DNA from: Rhodoferax ferrireducens
GTDB taxonomy: Bacteria > Pseudomonadota > Gammaproteobacteria > Burkholderiales > Burkholderiaceae_C
Assembly: GCF_003347515.1 (NCBI RefSeq)
Contig: NZ_QEII01000273.1
Span: 61,548 to 125,547, forward strand
Length of the DNA: 64,000 nucleotides
Reading direction: 5' to 3'
Under the pieces are notes generated by a model. That model had not been told where the DNA came from. It did not search any database and worked only from the letters and a program-made list of their open reading frames with translations. The position numbers and the translations under genes are program-made. Positions 24,831 through 33,926 of this stretch are shown in pieces (the first letter of the stretch is position 1; each line of letters begins with the position of its first letter).

Positions 24831-26555
24831 ATGACACAGGAATCTCCTGAATTTTGGGCGCAATCGGCCCAGCAGTTTCAACAGACTTTGGGTGAAAACT
24901 TGAGCAAAGCTTTCCAGTCCTTCCAGAATATGGATCTGGGCGCAGCCGGTCCCAGTCTGGCGGCCCCAAGCCCGCCCCCTCCCCAGATCAATTTTTCGCA
25001 CGAGAAGCTGCAGGAGTTGCAACAGCAGTACCTGAAAGACGCCACGGGCCTCCTGACGCAAGGTGTGCCAGGCCTGCCGCAGCCCGCAGACAAGCGCTTT
25101 GCCGCGCCAGCCTGGGGTGAGAATCCGATGGCGGCCTTTTCCGCCGCGGCTTATCTGCTCAACTCGCGCGCCCTCATGGGCATGGCTGACGCCGTCGATG
25201 CGGATGAAAAGACCCGTGCCCGTATCCGTTTTGCCGTGGAGCAATTGACGGCGGCGGCCTCGCCGAGCAATTTCATGGCGCTCAATGCCGAGGCGCAGAA
25301 GAAGGCGATCGACACCAAGGGTGAGAGCATTGCCAAAAGCATACAAAACCTGCTCCACGACCTGCGCCAGGGCCATGTGTCGATGACCGATGAAAGCCTG
25401 TTTGAAGTGGGCAAAAACGTGGCCACCACCGAAGGCGCTGTCGTGTTTGAGAACGATCTGTTCCAGCTGATCGAATACAAGCCGCTGACGGACAAGGTGT
25501 ATGAGAAGCCCTTTCTACTGGTTCCCCCGTGCATCAACAAGTTCTACATCCTGGACCTGCAGCCCGAGAACTCCCTGATTCGTTATGCCGTGGCACAAGG
25601 TCACCGTACCTTTGTGGTGGGCTGGCGCAACCCCGATGCTTCGCTCGCCCACAAAACCTGGGATGACTACGTCGAAGACGCAGCCATCAAGGCGATCACG
25701 GTCACCCAGGAAATCACGGGTGCCAAATCCATCAATACCCTGGGGTTTTGCGTCGGCGGTACCATTTTGGGCACTGCGCTGGCTGTGTTGGCAGGGCGGG
25801 GCGAAAAGCCGGTGGCCAGTGCCACCTTTCTCACGTCCATGCTTGATTTCAGCGACACCGGCATTCTGGATGTCTTTATCGATGAATCCTTCGTTAAATA
25901 CCGTGAAAAAGAGATGGGCAAGGGTGGCTTGATGAAGGGGCAGGATCTGTCCAGCACCTTCAGCTTCTTGCGGCCCAATGACCTGGTCTGGAACTACGTG
26001 GTGGGCAACTACCTCAAGGGCGAAACACCGCCTGCGTTCGACCTCTTGTACTGGAACAGCGATTCCACCAACCTGCCAGGTCCTTTTTACGCCTGGTATC
26101 TGCGCAATACCTATCTGGAAAACAACCTGGTCAAGCCCGGCAAGACGCTCGTCTGCGGCGAAAAGGTCGATTTGCGCACGGTCGATATGCCGGTCTATAT
26201 CTATGGCTCGCGTGAGGATCACATTGTGCCAATCGGTGGCGCCTACGCGTCAACGCAGGTACTTCCCGGTAAAAAGCGCTTTGTCATGGGGGCCTCCGGC
26301 CACATCGCGGGCGTGATCAACCCACCGGCCAAGAACAAGCGCAGCCACTGGTTGCGTGAAGACGGCAAATTTCCGAAAACCCATGCCGAATGGCTGGCGG
26401 GTGCCACCGAGCAACCCGGCAGCTGGTGGACCGATTGGTCCGAATGGCTCGCCGCCCAGGCCGGCAAACAGATTCCCTCGCCCAAGACCTACGGCAAGGG
26501 CAAATACAAGGCCATCGAAGCAGCCCCCGGCCGCTACGTGAAGGCAAAAGCTTAA
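24831..26555 (+). CDS. phaC: Class I poly(3-hydroxyalkanoate) synthase
   Basis: PhaC polymerises (R)-3-hydroxyacyl-CoA, here presumably 3-hydroxybutyryl-CoA, into storage polyester at granule surfaces. The lipase-like box is GFCVGGT with nucleophile C307. The catalytic aspartate (YGSREDHIVP) and histidine (MGASGHIAGVINPP) follow in order. The 574-residue length and N-terminal helical region fit the class I enzymes. A GAGGA sequence precedes the ATG. phaA follows after 19 bp and phaB after a further 106 bp, the standard phaCAB operon. No phasin or phaR gene is next to it. Confidence 0.96.
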   Translation: MTQESPEFWAQSAQQFQQTLGENLSKAFQSFQNMDLGAAGPSLAAPSPPPPQINFSHEKLQELQQQYLKDATGLLTQGVPGLPQPADKRFAAPAWGENPMAAFSAAAYLLNSRALMGMADAVDADEKTRARIRFAVEQLTAAASPSNFMALNAEAQKKAIDTKGESIAKSIQNLLHDLRQGHVSMTDESLFEVGKNVATTEGAVVFENDLFQLIEYKPLTDKVYEKPFLLVPPCINKFYILDLQPENSLIRYAVAQGHRTFVVGWRNPDASLAHKTWDDYVEDAAIKAITVTQEITGAKSINTLGFCVGGTILGTALAVLAGRGEKPVASATFLTSMLDFSDTGILDVFIDESFVKYREKEMGKGGLMKGQDLSSTFSFLRPNDLVWNYVVGNYLKGETPPAFDLLYWNSDSTNLPGPFYAWYLRNTYLENNLVKPGKTLVCGEKVDLRTVDMPVYIYGSREDHIVPIGGAYASTQVLPGKKRFVMGASGHIAGVINPPAKNKRSHWLREDGKFPKTHAEWLAGATEQPGSWWTDWSEWLAAQAGKQIPSPKTYGKGKYKAIEAAPGRYVKAKA

Positions 26556-26574
26556 CTACACCCAGGAGAGAAAA

Positions 26575-27753
26575 ATGGAAGACATCGTTATCGTTTCAGC
26601 CACCCGCACCGCCGTCGGCAAATTCGGCGGAACCCTCGCCAAAACTCCGGCCACAGAGCTCGGTGCCGCGGTTATCAAGGAATTGCTGGCCCGCACCGGA
26701 CTGGGCGTCGACCAGATCGGTGAAGTCATCATGGGCCAGGTGCTGGCGGCAGGCGCGGGTCAAAACCCGGCGCGCCAGTCACTGATCAAGAGCGGTCTGG
26801 CGAAGGAAACCCCGGCGCTCACCATCAACGCCGTCTGTGGCTCGGGCCTCAAAGCCGTGATGCTGGCCGCGCAATCCGTGGCCTATGGCGACAGCGACAT
26901 CGTCATCGCCGGTGGCCAGGAAAACATGAGTGCTTCGCCTCACGTCCTGCTGGGCTCGCGGGATGGCCAGCGCATGGGTGACTGGAAGATGATCGACTCC
27001 ATGATCGTTGACGGCCTGTGGGACGTGTACAACCAGTACCACATGGGCATCACTGCTGAGAACGTGGCCAAGCAATATGGCGTCACGCGCGAAATGCAGG
27101 ATGCGCTGGCGCTGGCCAGCCAGCAAAAAGCCGCTGCTGCCCAGGACGCAGGCAAGTTCAAGGACGAAATCGTTCCCTTCAGCATTGCCCAAAAGAAGGG
27201 TGATCCGATTATTTTTGCGGCCGATGAGTTCCTCAACCGCAAGACCAGCGCCGAAGTTTTGGCCGGTCTGCGCCCCGCTTTTGACAAGGCGGGCGGTGTC
27301 ACCGCAGGCAACGCGTCCGGCCTCAACGACGGTGCCGCCGCCGTGATGGTGATGACGGCCAAAAAAGCCGCAGCCCTCGGTCTCAAACCGCTGGGCCGGA
27401 TTGCCAGCTTTGCAACCAGTGGCCTGGACCCCGCGCTCATGGGCATGGGACCGGTATCGGCATCGAAAAAAGCGCTGGCCCGTGCCGGCTGGAAAGCGGC
27501 CGACCTCGATCTGCTGGAAATCAACGAAGCCTTTGCGGCGCAAGCCTGTGCGGTCAACAGCCAAATGGAATGGGACACTTCCAAAGTCAACGTCAACGGC
27601 GGCGCCATTGCGATTGGTCACCCCATTGGGGCGTCTGGTTGCCGCATACTGGTCACCTTGCTGCATGAAATGCAGCGTCGCGATGCCAAAAAGGGCATTG
27701 CCAGCCTGTGTATTGGCGGCGGTATGGGGGTTGCCCTAACGATCGAGCGTTGA
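26575..27753 (+). CDS. phaA: Acetyl-CoA C-acetyltransferase (beta-ketothiolase)
   Basis: This thiolase condenses two acetyl-CoA to acetoacetyl-CoA, the first step of polyhydroxybutyrate synthesis. The acyl-accepting cysteine is C88 in NAVCGSGLKA. The catalytic histidine is in NGGAIAIGHPIGASG and the second cysteine in SLCIGGGMGVAL. Length (392) and the order of motifs are standard. A GGAGAG Shine-Dalgarno lies just before the ATG. Its place between phaC and phaB supports the biosynthetic rather than degradative assignment. Confidence 0.95.
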   Translation: MEDIVIVSATRTAVGKFGGTLAKTPATELGAAVIKELLARTGLGVDQIGEVIMGQVLAAGAGQNPARQSLIKSGLAKETPALTINAVCGSGLKAVMLAAQSVAYGDSDIVIAGGQENMSASPHVLLGSRDGQRMGDWKMIDSMIVDGLWDVYNQYHMGITAENVAKQYGVTREMQDALALASQQKAAAAQDAGKFKDEIVPFSIAQKKGDPIIFAADEFLNRKTSAEVLAGLRPAFDKAGGVTAGNASGLNDGAAAVMVMTAKKAAALGLKPLGRIASFATSGLDPALMGMGPVSASKKALARAGWKAADLDLLEINEAFAAQACAVNSQMEWDTSKVNVNGGAIAIGHPIGASGCRILVTLLHEMQRRDAKKGIASLCIGGGMGVALTIER

Positions 27754-27859
27754 TTTGCCATCACAATTCGTTGGTGACAGCGCAAGGACTATTGTTGCGA
27801 TTCCGCGCAGTGGTCCGTCTTGTAGTGCTGCATAAGTATTTAACAAAGGAGATAACACA

Positions 27860-28597
27860 ATGAGTCAAAAAGTAGCTTACGTCACCGGGGGCATGGGTGG
27901 CATCGGTACCGCCATTTGCCAGCGCCTCAGCAAAGAAGGTTTCAAGGTCATTGCGGGCTGCGGCCCCACGCGCGACCATGCCAAGTGGATTGCCGAACAA
28001 GCTGCGCTGGGCTTCACGTTCTACGCCTCGGCGGGTAACGTCGGTGACTGGGATTCCACGGTTGAAGCCTTCACCAAGACCAAGGCCGAGCACGGCACGA
28101 TCGACGTGCTGGTGAATAATGCCGGCATTACCAAAGACCGCATGTTCCTGAAAATGACACGCGAGGAATGGGATGCGGTGATCGAAACCAACTTGAACTC
28201 CATGTTCAATGTCACCAAGCAAGTGGTGGCTGACATGGTTGACAAAGGCTGGGGCCGGATCATCAATATCTCGTCCGTGAATGGCGCAAAAGGCCAGGCG
28301 GGTCAGACCAACTACTCAGCTGCCAAGGCCGGCATGCATGGATTCACCATGGCGCTGGCGCAAGAGCTGGCCACCAAGGGCGTCACGGTCAATACAGTGA
28401 GCCCGGGCTACATCGGCACCGACATGGTGAAGGCCATTCGTCAGGATGTGCTCGACAAGATCGTGGCCACCGTACCCGTCAAGCGCTTGGGCGAGCCCAG
28501 CGAAATTGCCTCCATCATCGCGTGGATTGCGTCCAACGAAGGTGGCTATTCCACGGGCGCCGATTTCTCGGTGAACGGCGGTTTGCACATGGGCTGA
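27860..28597 (+). CDS. phaB: Acetoacetyl-CoA reductase
   Basis: A short-chain dehydrogenase that reduces acetoacetyl-CoA to (R)-3-hydroxybutyryl-CoA with NADPH. The cofactor loop is TGGMGGIG, the NNAG motif appears as LVNNAGIT, and the catalytic tetrad residues lie in INISSVNGAKGQ and NYSAAKAGMHG. The 245-residue sequence ends in the usual NGGLHMG. It closes the phaCAB operon and is followed by a strong terminator. A GGAG sequence precedes the start at 27860. Confidence 0.95.
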   Translation: MSQKVAYVTGGMGGIGTAICQRLSKEGFKVIAGCGPTRDHAKWIAEQAALGFTFYASAGNVGDWDSTVEAFTKTKAEHGTIDVLVNNAGITKDRMFLKMTREEWDAVIETNLNSMFNVTKQVVADMVDKGWGRIINISSVNGAKGQAGQTNYSAAKAGMHGFTMALAQELATKGVTVNTVSPGYIGTDMVKAIRQDVLDKIVATVPVKRLGEPSEIASIIAWIASNEGGYSTGADFSVNGGLHMG

Positions 28598-28620
28598 GGC
28601 TTGGCTATATGCCCCACAAA

Positions 28621-28646
28621 AAAACCCGCTTCGGCGGGTTTTTTTG
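28621..28646 (+). terminator. Intrinsic terminator after phaB
   Basis: AAAACCCGC and GCGGGTTTT pair around a TTCG tetraloop, and the T-run continues to 28646. It lies 24 bp after the phaB stop codon, so it should end the phaCAB transcript. Confidence 0.92.
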
Positions 28647-28749
28647 TGCTCGTGTCAGCTGGTGCATGTGGGAATCCACAATTGTTAAATGAAATCCGTG
28701 GCGGTACAGTATTTGGCCCGGTTCATAGACCACATAAGAGGCACAGCCC

Positions 28750-30099
28750 ATGACTTCTCCCACACCTTCGCAAAAGCGACCCCTCTACAAATCGCTCTAT
28801 ATTCAGGTGCTGACCGCCGTGGTTATTGGCGTCTTGCTAGGCCATTTTTACCCGCAGCTGGGCGCCGAGATGAAGCCCCTGGGCGATGGCTTCATCAAGC
28901 TGATCAAGATGATCATTGCCCCCATCATTTTCTGCACAGTGGTCATCGGCATTGCCGGCATGGAGGACATGAAAAAGGTGGGCAAAACCGGTGGCCTGGC
29001 CTTGCTCTATTTTGAGGTGGTCAGCTCCCTGGCGCTGATCGTGGGGCTGGTCATTGTCAATCTGGTCCAGCCCGGTGCCGGCATGAACATCGACGCGGCA
29101 ACCTTGGACACCAAGGCGATTGCAGCCTATACCGGTCCCGGCAAGATGACCGGTACCGTGGACTTTCTGATGAACATCATTCCCACCTCGGTGGTTGATG
29201 CTTTCGCCAAAGGCGAAATCCTGCAGGTGTTGCTCTTCGCGGTGCTGTTTGGTTTTGCGTTGCACCGCTTCGGCGGGCGCGGCACGATGGTGTTTGACCT
29301 GATTGAAAAAACATCCCATGTGCTGTTTGACATCGTCGGCATCATCATGAAGCTGGCCCCGATTGGTGCCTTCGGCGCGATGGCTTTCACCATTGGCAAA
29401 TACGGTATTGGCTCTTTGTTTTCGCTGGGCAAGTTGATGGGCACGTTTTACCTGACCTGCCTGATTTTTGTCTTTGTCGTGCTGGGCACCATTTCCAGGC
29501 TGCATGGTTTCAGCATCTGGAAGTTTGTCAAATACATCAAGGAAGAGTTGCTGATTGTGCTGGGCACCTCGTCGTCCGAGTCGGTGCTGCCGCGCATGAT
29601 GGAGAAGATGGAAAACCTGGGCGCCAAGAAAACCTGTGTCGGTCTGGTGATCCCCACGGGCTATTCTTTCAATCTGGATGGCACCTCCATTTACCTGACG
29701 ATGGCCGCCGTTTTCATTGCCCAGGCCACCAACACGCCCATGACGCTGATGCAGGAAATCACGCTGCTTGGGGTGTTGCTGCTGACCTCGAAGGGGGCGG
29801 CTGGCATCACCGGCAGCGGGTTCATCGTGCTGGCCGCGACGCTGTCGGCGGTAGGTACGGTACCGGTCGCCGGCCTGGCGCTGATTCTGGGCATCGACCG
29901 GTTCATGTCCGAGGCGCGCGCCTTGACCAACCTGGTGGGCAATGGGGTCGCCACGATCGTGGTCGCCAAGTGGACTGGTGAACTCGACACCCAGCGACTG
30001 CAGGCTGGTCTGAACAACGAGACCTGGATAGAGGCCGACGAGCCAGAAATCTTGCTGGACAAAAAAGTGGCGCACATGGCTGTCAGCAAGAAAACTTGA
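28750..30099 (+). CDS. dctA: C4-dicarboxylate:cation symporter
   Basis: DctA imports succinate, fumarate and malate with protons or sodium. The product has the typical N-terminus [20 protein letters not shown], the segment [20 protein letters not shown], the serine-rich re-entrant loop [13 protein letters not shown], and the substrate-site region [17 protein letters not shown]. About eight membrane helices are apparent over 449 residues. The gene is preceded by the phaB terminator and has its own 150-bp leader. No dctB/dctD pair is near. A sigma-54 promoter was looked for but not found. Confidence 0.93.
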   Translation: MTSPTPSQKRPLYKSLYIQVLTAVVIGVLLGHFYPQLGAEMKPLGDGFIKLIKMIIAPIIFCTVVIGIAGMEDMKKVGKTGGLALLYFEVVSSLALIVGLVIVNLVQPGAGMNIDAATLDTKAIAAYTGPGKMTGTVDFLMNIIPTSVVDAFAKGEILQVLLFAVLFGFALHRFGGRGTMVFDLIEKTSHVLFDIVGIIMKLAPIGAFGAMAFTIGKYGIGSLFSLGKLMGTFYLTCLIFVFVVLGTISRLHGFSIWKFVKYIKEELLIVLGTSSSESVLPRMMEKMENLGAKKTCVGLVIPTGYSFNLDGTSIYLTMAAVFIAQATNTPMTLMQEITLLGVLLLTSKGAAGITGSGFIVLAATLSAVGTVPVAGLALILGIDRFMSEARALTNLVGNGVATIVVAKWTGELDTQRLQAGLNNETWIEADEPEILLDKKVAHMAVSKKT

Positions 30100-30210
30100 G
30101 TCCCAGGGAGTCCGCGGCACTTACGTTAAAGCAGAGAACGCATGCGTGGCCCGTGCTAAGCTGGCACTCCCATTCAAGCCCTTGATTCAACAAGAAAACC
30201 GGAGCCATTC

Positions 30211-31338
30211 ATGCCAGGACTTTTGCCCCAGATCGACCCGGACGGGTTGCTTGAGTTTTCAGTCGTTTACACCGACCGTGCCTTGAACCACATGTCGCAA
30301 CGCTTTCAGGGCGTGATGAAGGACATCTCCGGCATTTTGAAAGAGGTCTACCACGCCAAGTCGGCCATCCTGGTGCCGGGCAGCGGCACCTTCGGCATGG
30401 AGGCCGTGGCGCGCCAGTTTGCCACCGACAAGAAGGTGCTGGTCATCCGCAATGGCTGGTTCAGCTACCGCTGGACGCAGATTTTTGACATGGGCCGTAT
30501 CCCGGCGGAATCGACCGTGCTCAAGGCCCGTCGTGTAGGCGACGCCAGGCAGGCGCCGTGGATACCCTGTCCCGTGGAAGAGGTGGTCGCCACCATCCGC
30601 GAGAAAAAACCCGACGTGGTTTTTGCCCCGCATGTGGAAACGGCCGCTGGCATGATCCTTCCTGACGACTATCTGCGCACCGTGGCCGATGCCGTGCATG
30701 AGGTGGGCGGCCTGATGGTGCTGGATTGCATTGCCTCCGGCGCCATGTGGGTCGATATGGAAGCCACGGGCGTGGACGTGCTGGTCAGTGCGCCGCAAAA
30801 AGGCTGGAGCAGCTCACCCTGCTGCGCGATGGTGATGCTGAGCGAGCGTGCGCGCAACGCGATTGACAGCACCACCAGCACCAGTTTTGCCTGCGACCTG
30901 AAGAAGTGGCTGCAAATCATGGAAGCTTTCGAGGCCGGCGGCCATGCCTATCACACGACCATGCCCACCGATGCACTGACCCGCTTGCGTGAGGTCATGC
31001 AGGAAACCCGCGCCTACGGTTTTGAGAAGGTGCGCGCCGAACAGATTGAACTGGGCACCCAGGTGCGTGCGCTGTTTGAGCGTCGGGGCATTCAGAGTGT
31101 GGCGGCCGAAGGCTTCAAGGCGCCGGGCGTGGTGGTCAGTTACACCACAGACCCTGACATCCAGTCCAGCAAAAAGTTTTTGGGCCAGGGCTTGCAAACC
31201 GCTGGCGGCGTGCCGCTGCAGTGCGACGAACCGGCCGACTTCATGACCTTCCGCGTCGGCCTGTTCGGCCTGGAAAAACTGCATAACGTGGAGCGTACCG
31301 TGGCGCATCTGGCGGCCGCGCTGGATCAGATTCTCTGA
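30211..31338 (+). CDS. Class V aminotransferase (alanine/serine-glyoxylate type)
   Basis: The PLP-lysine is in SAPQKGWSSSP, preceded by the cofactor-binding aspartate in MVLDCIASGAMWVD. The opening VPGSGTFGMEAVARQF matches the group that includes serine-glyoxylate, alanine-glyoxylate and 2-aminoethylphosphonate aminotransferases. The 375-residue length fits. The substrate is uncertain because no glyoxylate or phosphonate genes accompany it. It starts 111 bp after dctA on the same strand; cotranscription is possible but unsupported. Confidence 0.82.
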   Translation: MPGLLPQIDPDGLLEFSVVYTDRALNHMSQRFQGVMKDISGILKEVYHAKSAILVPGSGTFGMEAVARQFATDKKVLVIRNGWFSYRWTQIFDMGRIPAESTVLKARRVGDARQAPWIPCPVEEVVATIREKKPDVVFAPHVETAAGMILPDDYLRTVADAVHEVGGLMVLDCIASGAMWVDMEATGVDVLVSAPQKGWSSSPCCAMVMLSERARNAIDSTTSTSFACDLKKWLQIMEAFEAGGHAYHTTMPTDALTRLREVMQETRAYGFEKVRAEQIELGTQVRALFERRGIQSVAAEGFKAPGVVVSYTTDPDIQSSKKFLGQGLQTAGGVPLQCDEPADFMTFRVGLFGLEKLHNVERTVAHLAAALDQIL

Positions 31339-31379
31339 CCCGGCGTAGTCATTTTTGGCGCGATGGCGGGTTCAAGTCA

Positions 31380-31445
31380 TGGATCCCGGATCGAGTCCGG
31401 GATGACCCGTCAAAGGTCTGTTGTCATTCCCGCGCATGCGGGAAT
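31380..31445. repeat. Paired inverted repeats of dRS3-like type
   Basis: Two hairpins lie 22 bp apart: ATCCCGGA and TCCGGGAT around TCGAG (31383-31403), and ATTCCCGCGCATGCGGGAAT (31426-31445). The second has the form ATTCCC-N8-GGGAAT, the pattern of the dRS3 repeats described in Neisseria and seen widely in Betaproteobacteria. The pair lies between convergent genes and could act as a two-way terminator or an integration target. Confidence 0.75.
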
Positions 31446-31449
31446 CCAG

Positions 31450-31465
31450 ACCGGTTTAAACCGGT
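31450..31465. repeat. Perfect 16-bp palindrome over the yheS stop codon
   Basis: ACCGGTTTAAACCGGT is fully self-complementary and contains the stop codon of yheS (31458-31456). It immediately follows the dRS3-like hairpin. Its role is unknown. Confidence 0.6.
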
Positions 31466-33408
31466 GTCGCTTCCAGTTGGGCTGTCACCGTCAGCCATTG
31501 TTCTTCGAGGACCTGCAACTCGTCGTTGACAGTTTTCAGGCGTTTGCCGAAATCGGCAATTTCGGTCGGGTGATGGGCCTTGCTTAAATGCCCTTCCAGC
31601 GCGGCGCCTTCACCGTTGAGCAGTGTCATGCGGGCCTCCACATCTTCCAGTTTGCGCTTGAGCGAGCCCACAGGCGCCGGCTTGGCTTTGGCCGGTGCGG
31701 GTGCTGCGGCCAGCGCCTTGCGTTCGGCCTTGGCGGCGGCGCTGCTGGCTTCCTTGATGGCCTCGCGCTGGCGCTTGGCTTCGTCCAGCAGGTAGCGCTG
31801 GTAGTCGTCCAGATCGCCGTCAAACGGGGCCACGCCACCGCGCGAGACCATCCAGAACTCGTCGCACACGGCGCGCAAGAGTGCCCGGTCGTGGCTGACC
31901 AGCATGACGGTGCCTTCAAACTCGTTGAGCGCCATGGCCAGTGCTTCACGCGTGGCCAAATCCAGGTGATTGGTAGGCTCATCCAGCAGCAGCAGATTCG
32001 GGCGTTGCCACACAATCATGCACAGCACCAGGCGCGCTTTTTCACCACCGCTCATGCTGCCCACGGCCTGCTTCACCATGTCGCCGCCGAAGTTGAAGGT
32101 GCCCAGAAAGCTGCGCAAATCCTGTTCGCGTGTGGCCTGACCGGCAATTTTGCCAGCGGCCGTCATGTCCTTGACGAGACGGATCATGTGTTCCAGCGGG
32201 GTGTCGGCCGGTCGCAGCACGTCGAGCTCCTGCTGGGCAAAGTAGCCAATGTTCAGACCCTTGCCTTCGGTCAGTTCGCCACCGATGGCCGCCAAATCAC
32301 GCGCCACGGTTTTCACCAGCGTTGATTTACCCTGGCCGTTGGCACCCAAAATACCGATGCGCTGACCGGCCAGCACCGAGCGGCTGACGTTGTTCACGAT
32401 CACTGTGGGCGGTGTGCCTTCGGGCGAGCCTTCCGGTGCCGGGTAGCCAAAGCTCACGCCGGTCATCGACAGCATCGGGTTGGGCAGGTTGGCCGGTTCC
32501 TTGAATTCAAAGGTGAAGTCCGCGTCCGCCAGCAACGGCGCGATTTTCTCCATGCGGTCCAGCGCCTTGACCCGGCTCTGCGCCTGCTTGGCCTTGCTGG
32601 CCTTGGCCTTGAAGCGGGCAATGAACTTTTGCAGGTGGGCAATTTTGTCTTGCTGCTTGGAAAAGGCGTTCTGCTGCAGCGTCATCTGCTCGGCCCGCAT
32701 GTCTTCGAACTTGCTGTAGTTGCCGCCGTAACGCACCAGCTTGCCGGCGTCGATGTGCAGGGTGACATTGGTCACGGCATCCAGAAACTCCCGGTCATGG
32801 CTGATGACGACCATGGTGCCTTCATACTTCTTGAGCCAGGCTTCCAGCCACACCAAAGCGTCCAAATCCAGGTGATTGGTCGGCTCATCGAGCAGCAGCA
32901 GGTCGGACGGGCACATCAGCGCGCGTGCCAGTTGCAGACGCATGCGCCAGCCGCCCGAGAAGCTGTTGACCGGGTTGCTGAGTTCGGTGGTCTTGAAACC
33001 CAGGCCCAAAATCAGCGCCTGAGCGCGGGCCGGCGCGTCGTGCGCACCGGCGTCCTGCAGCGCCATGTAGGCGTGGGCCATGCGGTCGTAGTCGTCGGTG
33101 GCCTCCGAGGCGGTGACTTCTTCTTGCGCGGCCAGCAAATCGGTGTCGCCGTCCACCACAAAGTCGGTGGCGCTTTGCTCGGTTTCGGGCATGTCCTGAG
33201 CCACCTGGCCCATGCGCCATTGGCTGGGGATGAAATACTCGCCCCCATCTTCGTGCAGTGAACCATTGAGCAGGGCAAACAGCGAGGACTTGCCAGCCCC
33301 GTTGCGGCCCACCAGGCCCACTTTTTCGCCGGGGTTGATGGTGACGGTGGCGCTGTCGAGCAGCAGCTTGGCACCGCGGCGCAGTATGACGTTTTTAAGA
33401 GTAATCAT
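31456..33408 (-). CDS. yheS: ABC-F family ATPase, YheS type
   Basis: Two ABC ATPase domains are joined by the ABC-F linker and lack membrane segments, so this is a ribosome-associated translation factor type rather than a transporter. Walker A loops are GRNGAGKSS and GANGQGKST. The signature motifs are FSGGWRMRLQLARAL and MSGGEKARLVL, each followed by LLLLDEPTNHLDL. The N-terminus (ITLKNVILRRGAKLLLD) and C-terminal coiled-coil match YheS. An in-frame extension to 33714 is open but overlaps the GNAT gene. The ATG at 33408 overlaps the GNAT stop as ATGA and gives 650 residues, close to E. coli YheS (637). Confidence 0.92.
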   Translation of the reverse strand: MITLKNVILRRGAKLLLDSATVTINPGEKVGLVGRNGAGKSSLFALLNGSLHEDGGEYFIPSQWRMGQVAQDMPETEQSATDFVVDGDTDLLAAQEEVTASEATDDYDRMAHAYMALQDAGAHDAPARAQALILGLGFKTTELSNPVNSFSGGWRMRLQLARALMCPSDLLLLDEPTNHLDLDALVWLEAWLKKYEGTMVVISHDREFLDAVTNVTLHIDAGKLVRYGGNYSKFEDMRAEQMTLQQNAFSKQQDKIAHLQKFIARFKAKASKAKQAQSRVKALDRMEKIAPLLADADFTFEFKEPANLPNPMLSMTGVSFGYPAPEGSPEGTPPTVIVNNVSRSVLAGQRIGILGANGQGKSTLVKTVARDLAAIGGELTEGKGLNIGYFAQQELDVLRPADTPLEHMIRLVKDMTAAGKIAGQATREQDLRSFLGTFNFGGDMVKQAVGSMSGGEKARLVLCMIVWQRPNLLLLDEPTNHLDLATREALAMALNEFEGTVMLVSHDRALLRAVCDEFWMVSRGGVAPFDGDLDDYQRYLLDEAKRQREAIKEASSAAAKAERKALAAAPAPAKAKPAPVGSLKRKLEDVEARMTLLNGEGAALEGHLSKAHHPTEIADFGKRLKTVNDELQVLEEQWLTVTAQLEATPV

Positions 33409-33917
33409 TCGGAGAGGGAGTTTGTGTCTTGTTGGGGTTGGCCGAGTGGCAAACCCAGGAAAATAAGGTGAGCCTTGGAGGGCTCCCTGAAGGAGTCCAT
33501 GGGCACGAAGCCCAGCTCCTGGTACAGCGCGAGCGCCAGTGTGTTGTGCGGCCAGGTGCAGATGGCGGCTGTCTGGTAGCCCGATAGCCGCGCCTGCTCG
33601 ACGAGCGCCAGGGTTAGCGCGCGCGCCAGTCCCTGACGGCGAAAGCCGTCCCTGACATAGACCCGCTTGATCTCTGCAACACCCGTCTGCGCTGTGGCTA
33701 CATAGGCGCCGCAACCCGCCAGTTCGTCGCCGACCGAGGCCAGCAGCACGGCGCCTTCCGGTGCCGCGTAGCGCCCAGGCAGTTGCTCGATGTCTTTCCA
33801 GATCGTGCTGTTTTTGGGGTCGTCGAGGTCGCGCCCAGCGTACTCCAGCAACAGGCCTTTGAATATTTCATAGTCTGCCGGGGTGGAAATGCTTGTCAGC
33901 TTGAACAATGCTTGCAT
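33405..33917 (-). CDS. GNAT family N-acetyltransferase
   Basis: The acetyl-CoA-binding segment is VYVRDGFRRQGLARALTLAL, preceded by GCGAYVATAQTGVAEIKR and followed by the C-terminal ALALYQELGFVPMDSF, the complete GNAT signature in 170 residues. The acceptor substrate is unknown. It sits between prmB and yheS in a leftward run and shares an ATGA overlap with yheS. The linked translation-related genes hint at, but do not prove, a ribosomal or small-molecule target. Confidence 0.87.
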   Translation of the reverse strand: MQALFKLTSISTPADYEIFKGLLLEYAGRDLDDPKNSTIWKDIEQLPGRYAAPEGAVLLASVGDELAGCGAYVATAQTGVAEIKRVYVRDGFRRQGLARALTLALVEQARLSGYQTAAICTWPHNTLALALYQELGFVPMDSFREPSKAHLIFLGLPLGQPQQDTNSLSE

Positions 33918-33926
33918 GGTCGGGTA

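Noticed and set aside
28680..28750. Sigma-54 promoter before dctA
   Set aside because: A GG-N10-GC arrangement was looked for; the closest sequence lacks the GC element at the right distance.
31456..33714. 752-residue version of the YheS protein
   Set aside because: The extra N-terminal 102 codons are out-of-frame reading of the GNAT gene; the ATG at 33408 gives the family start.
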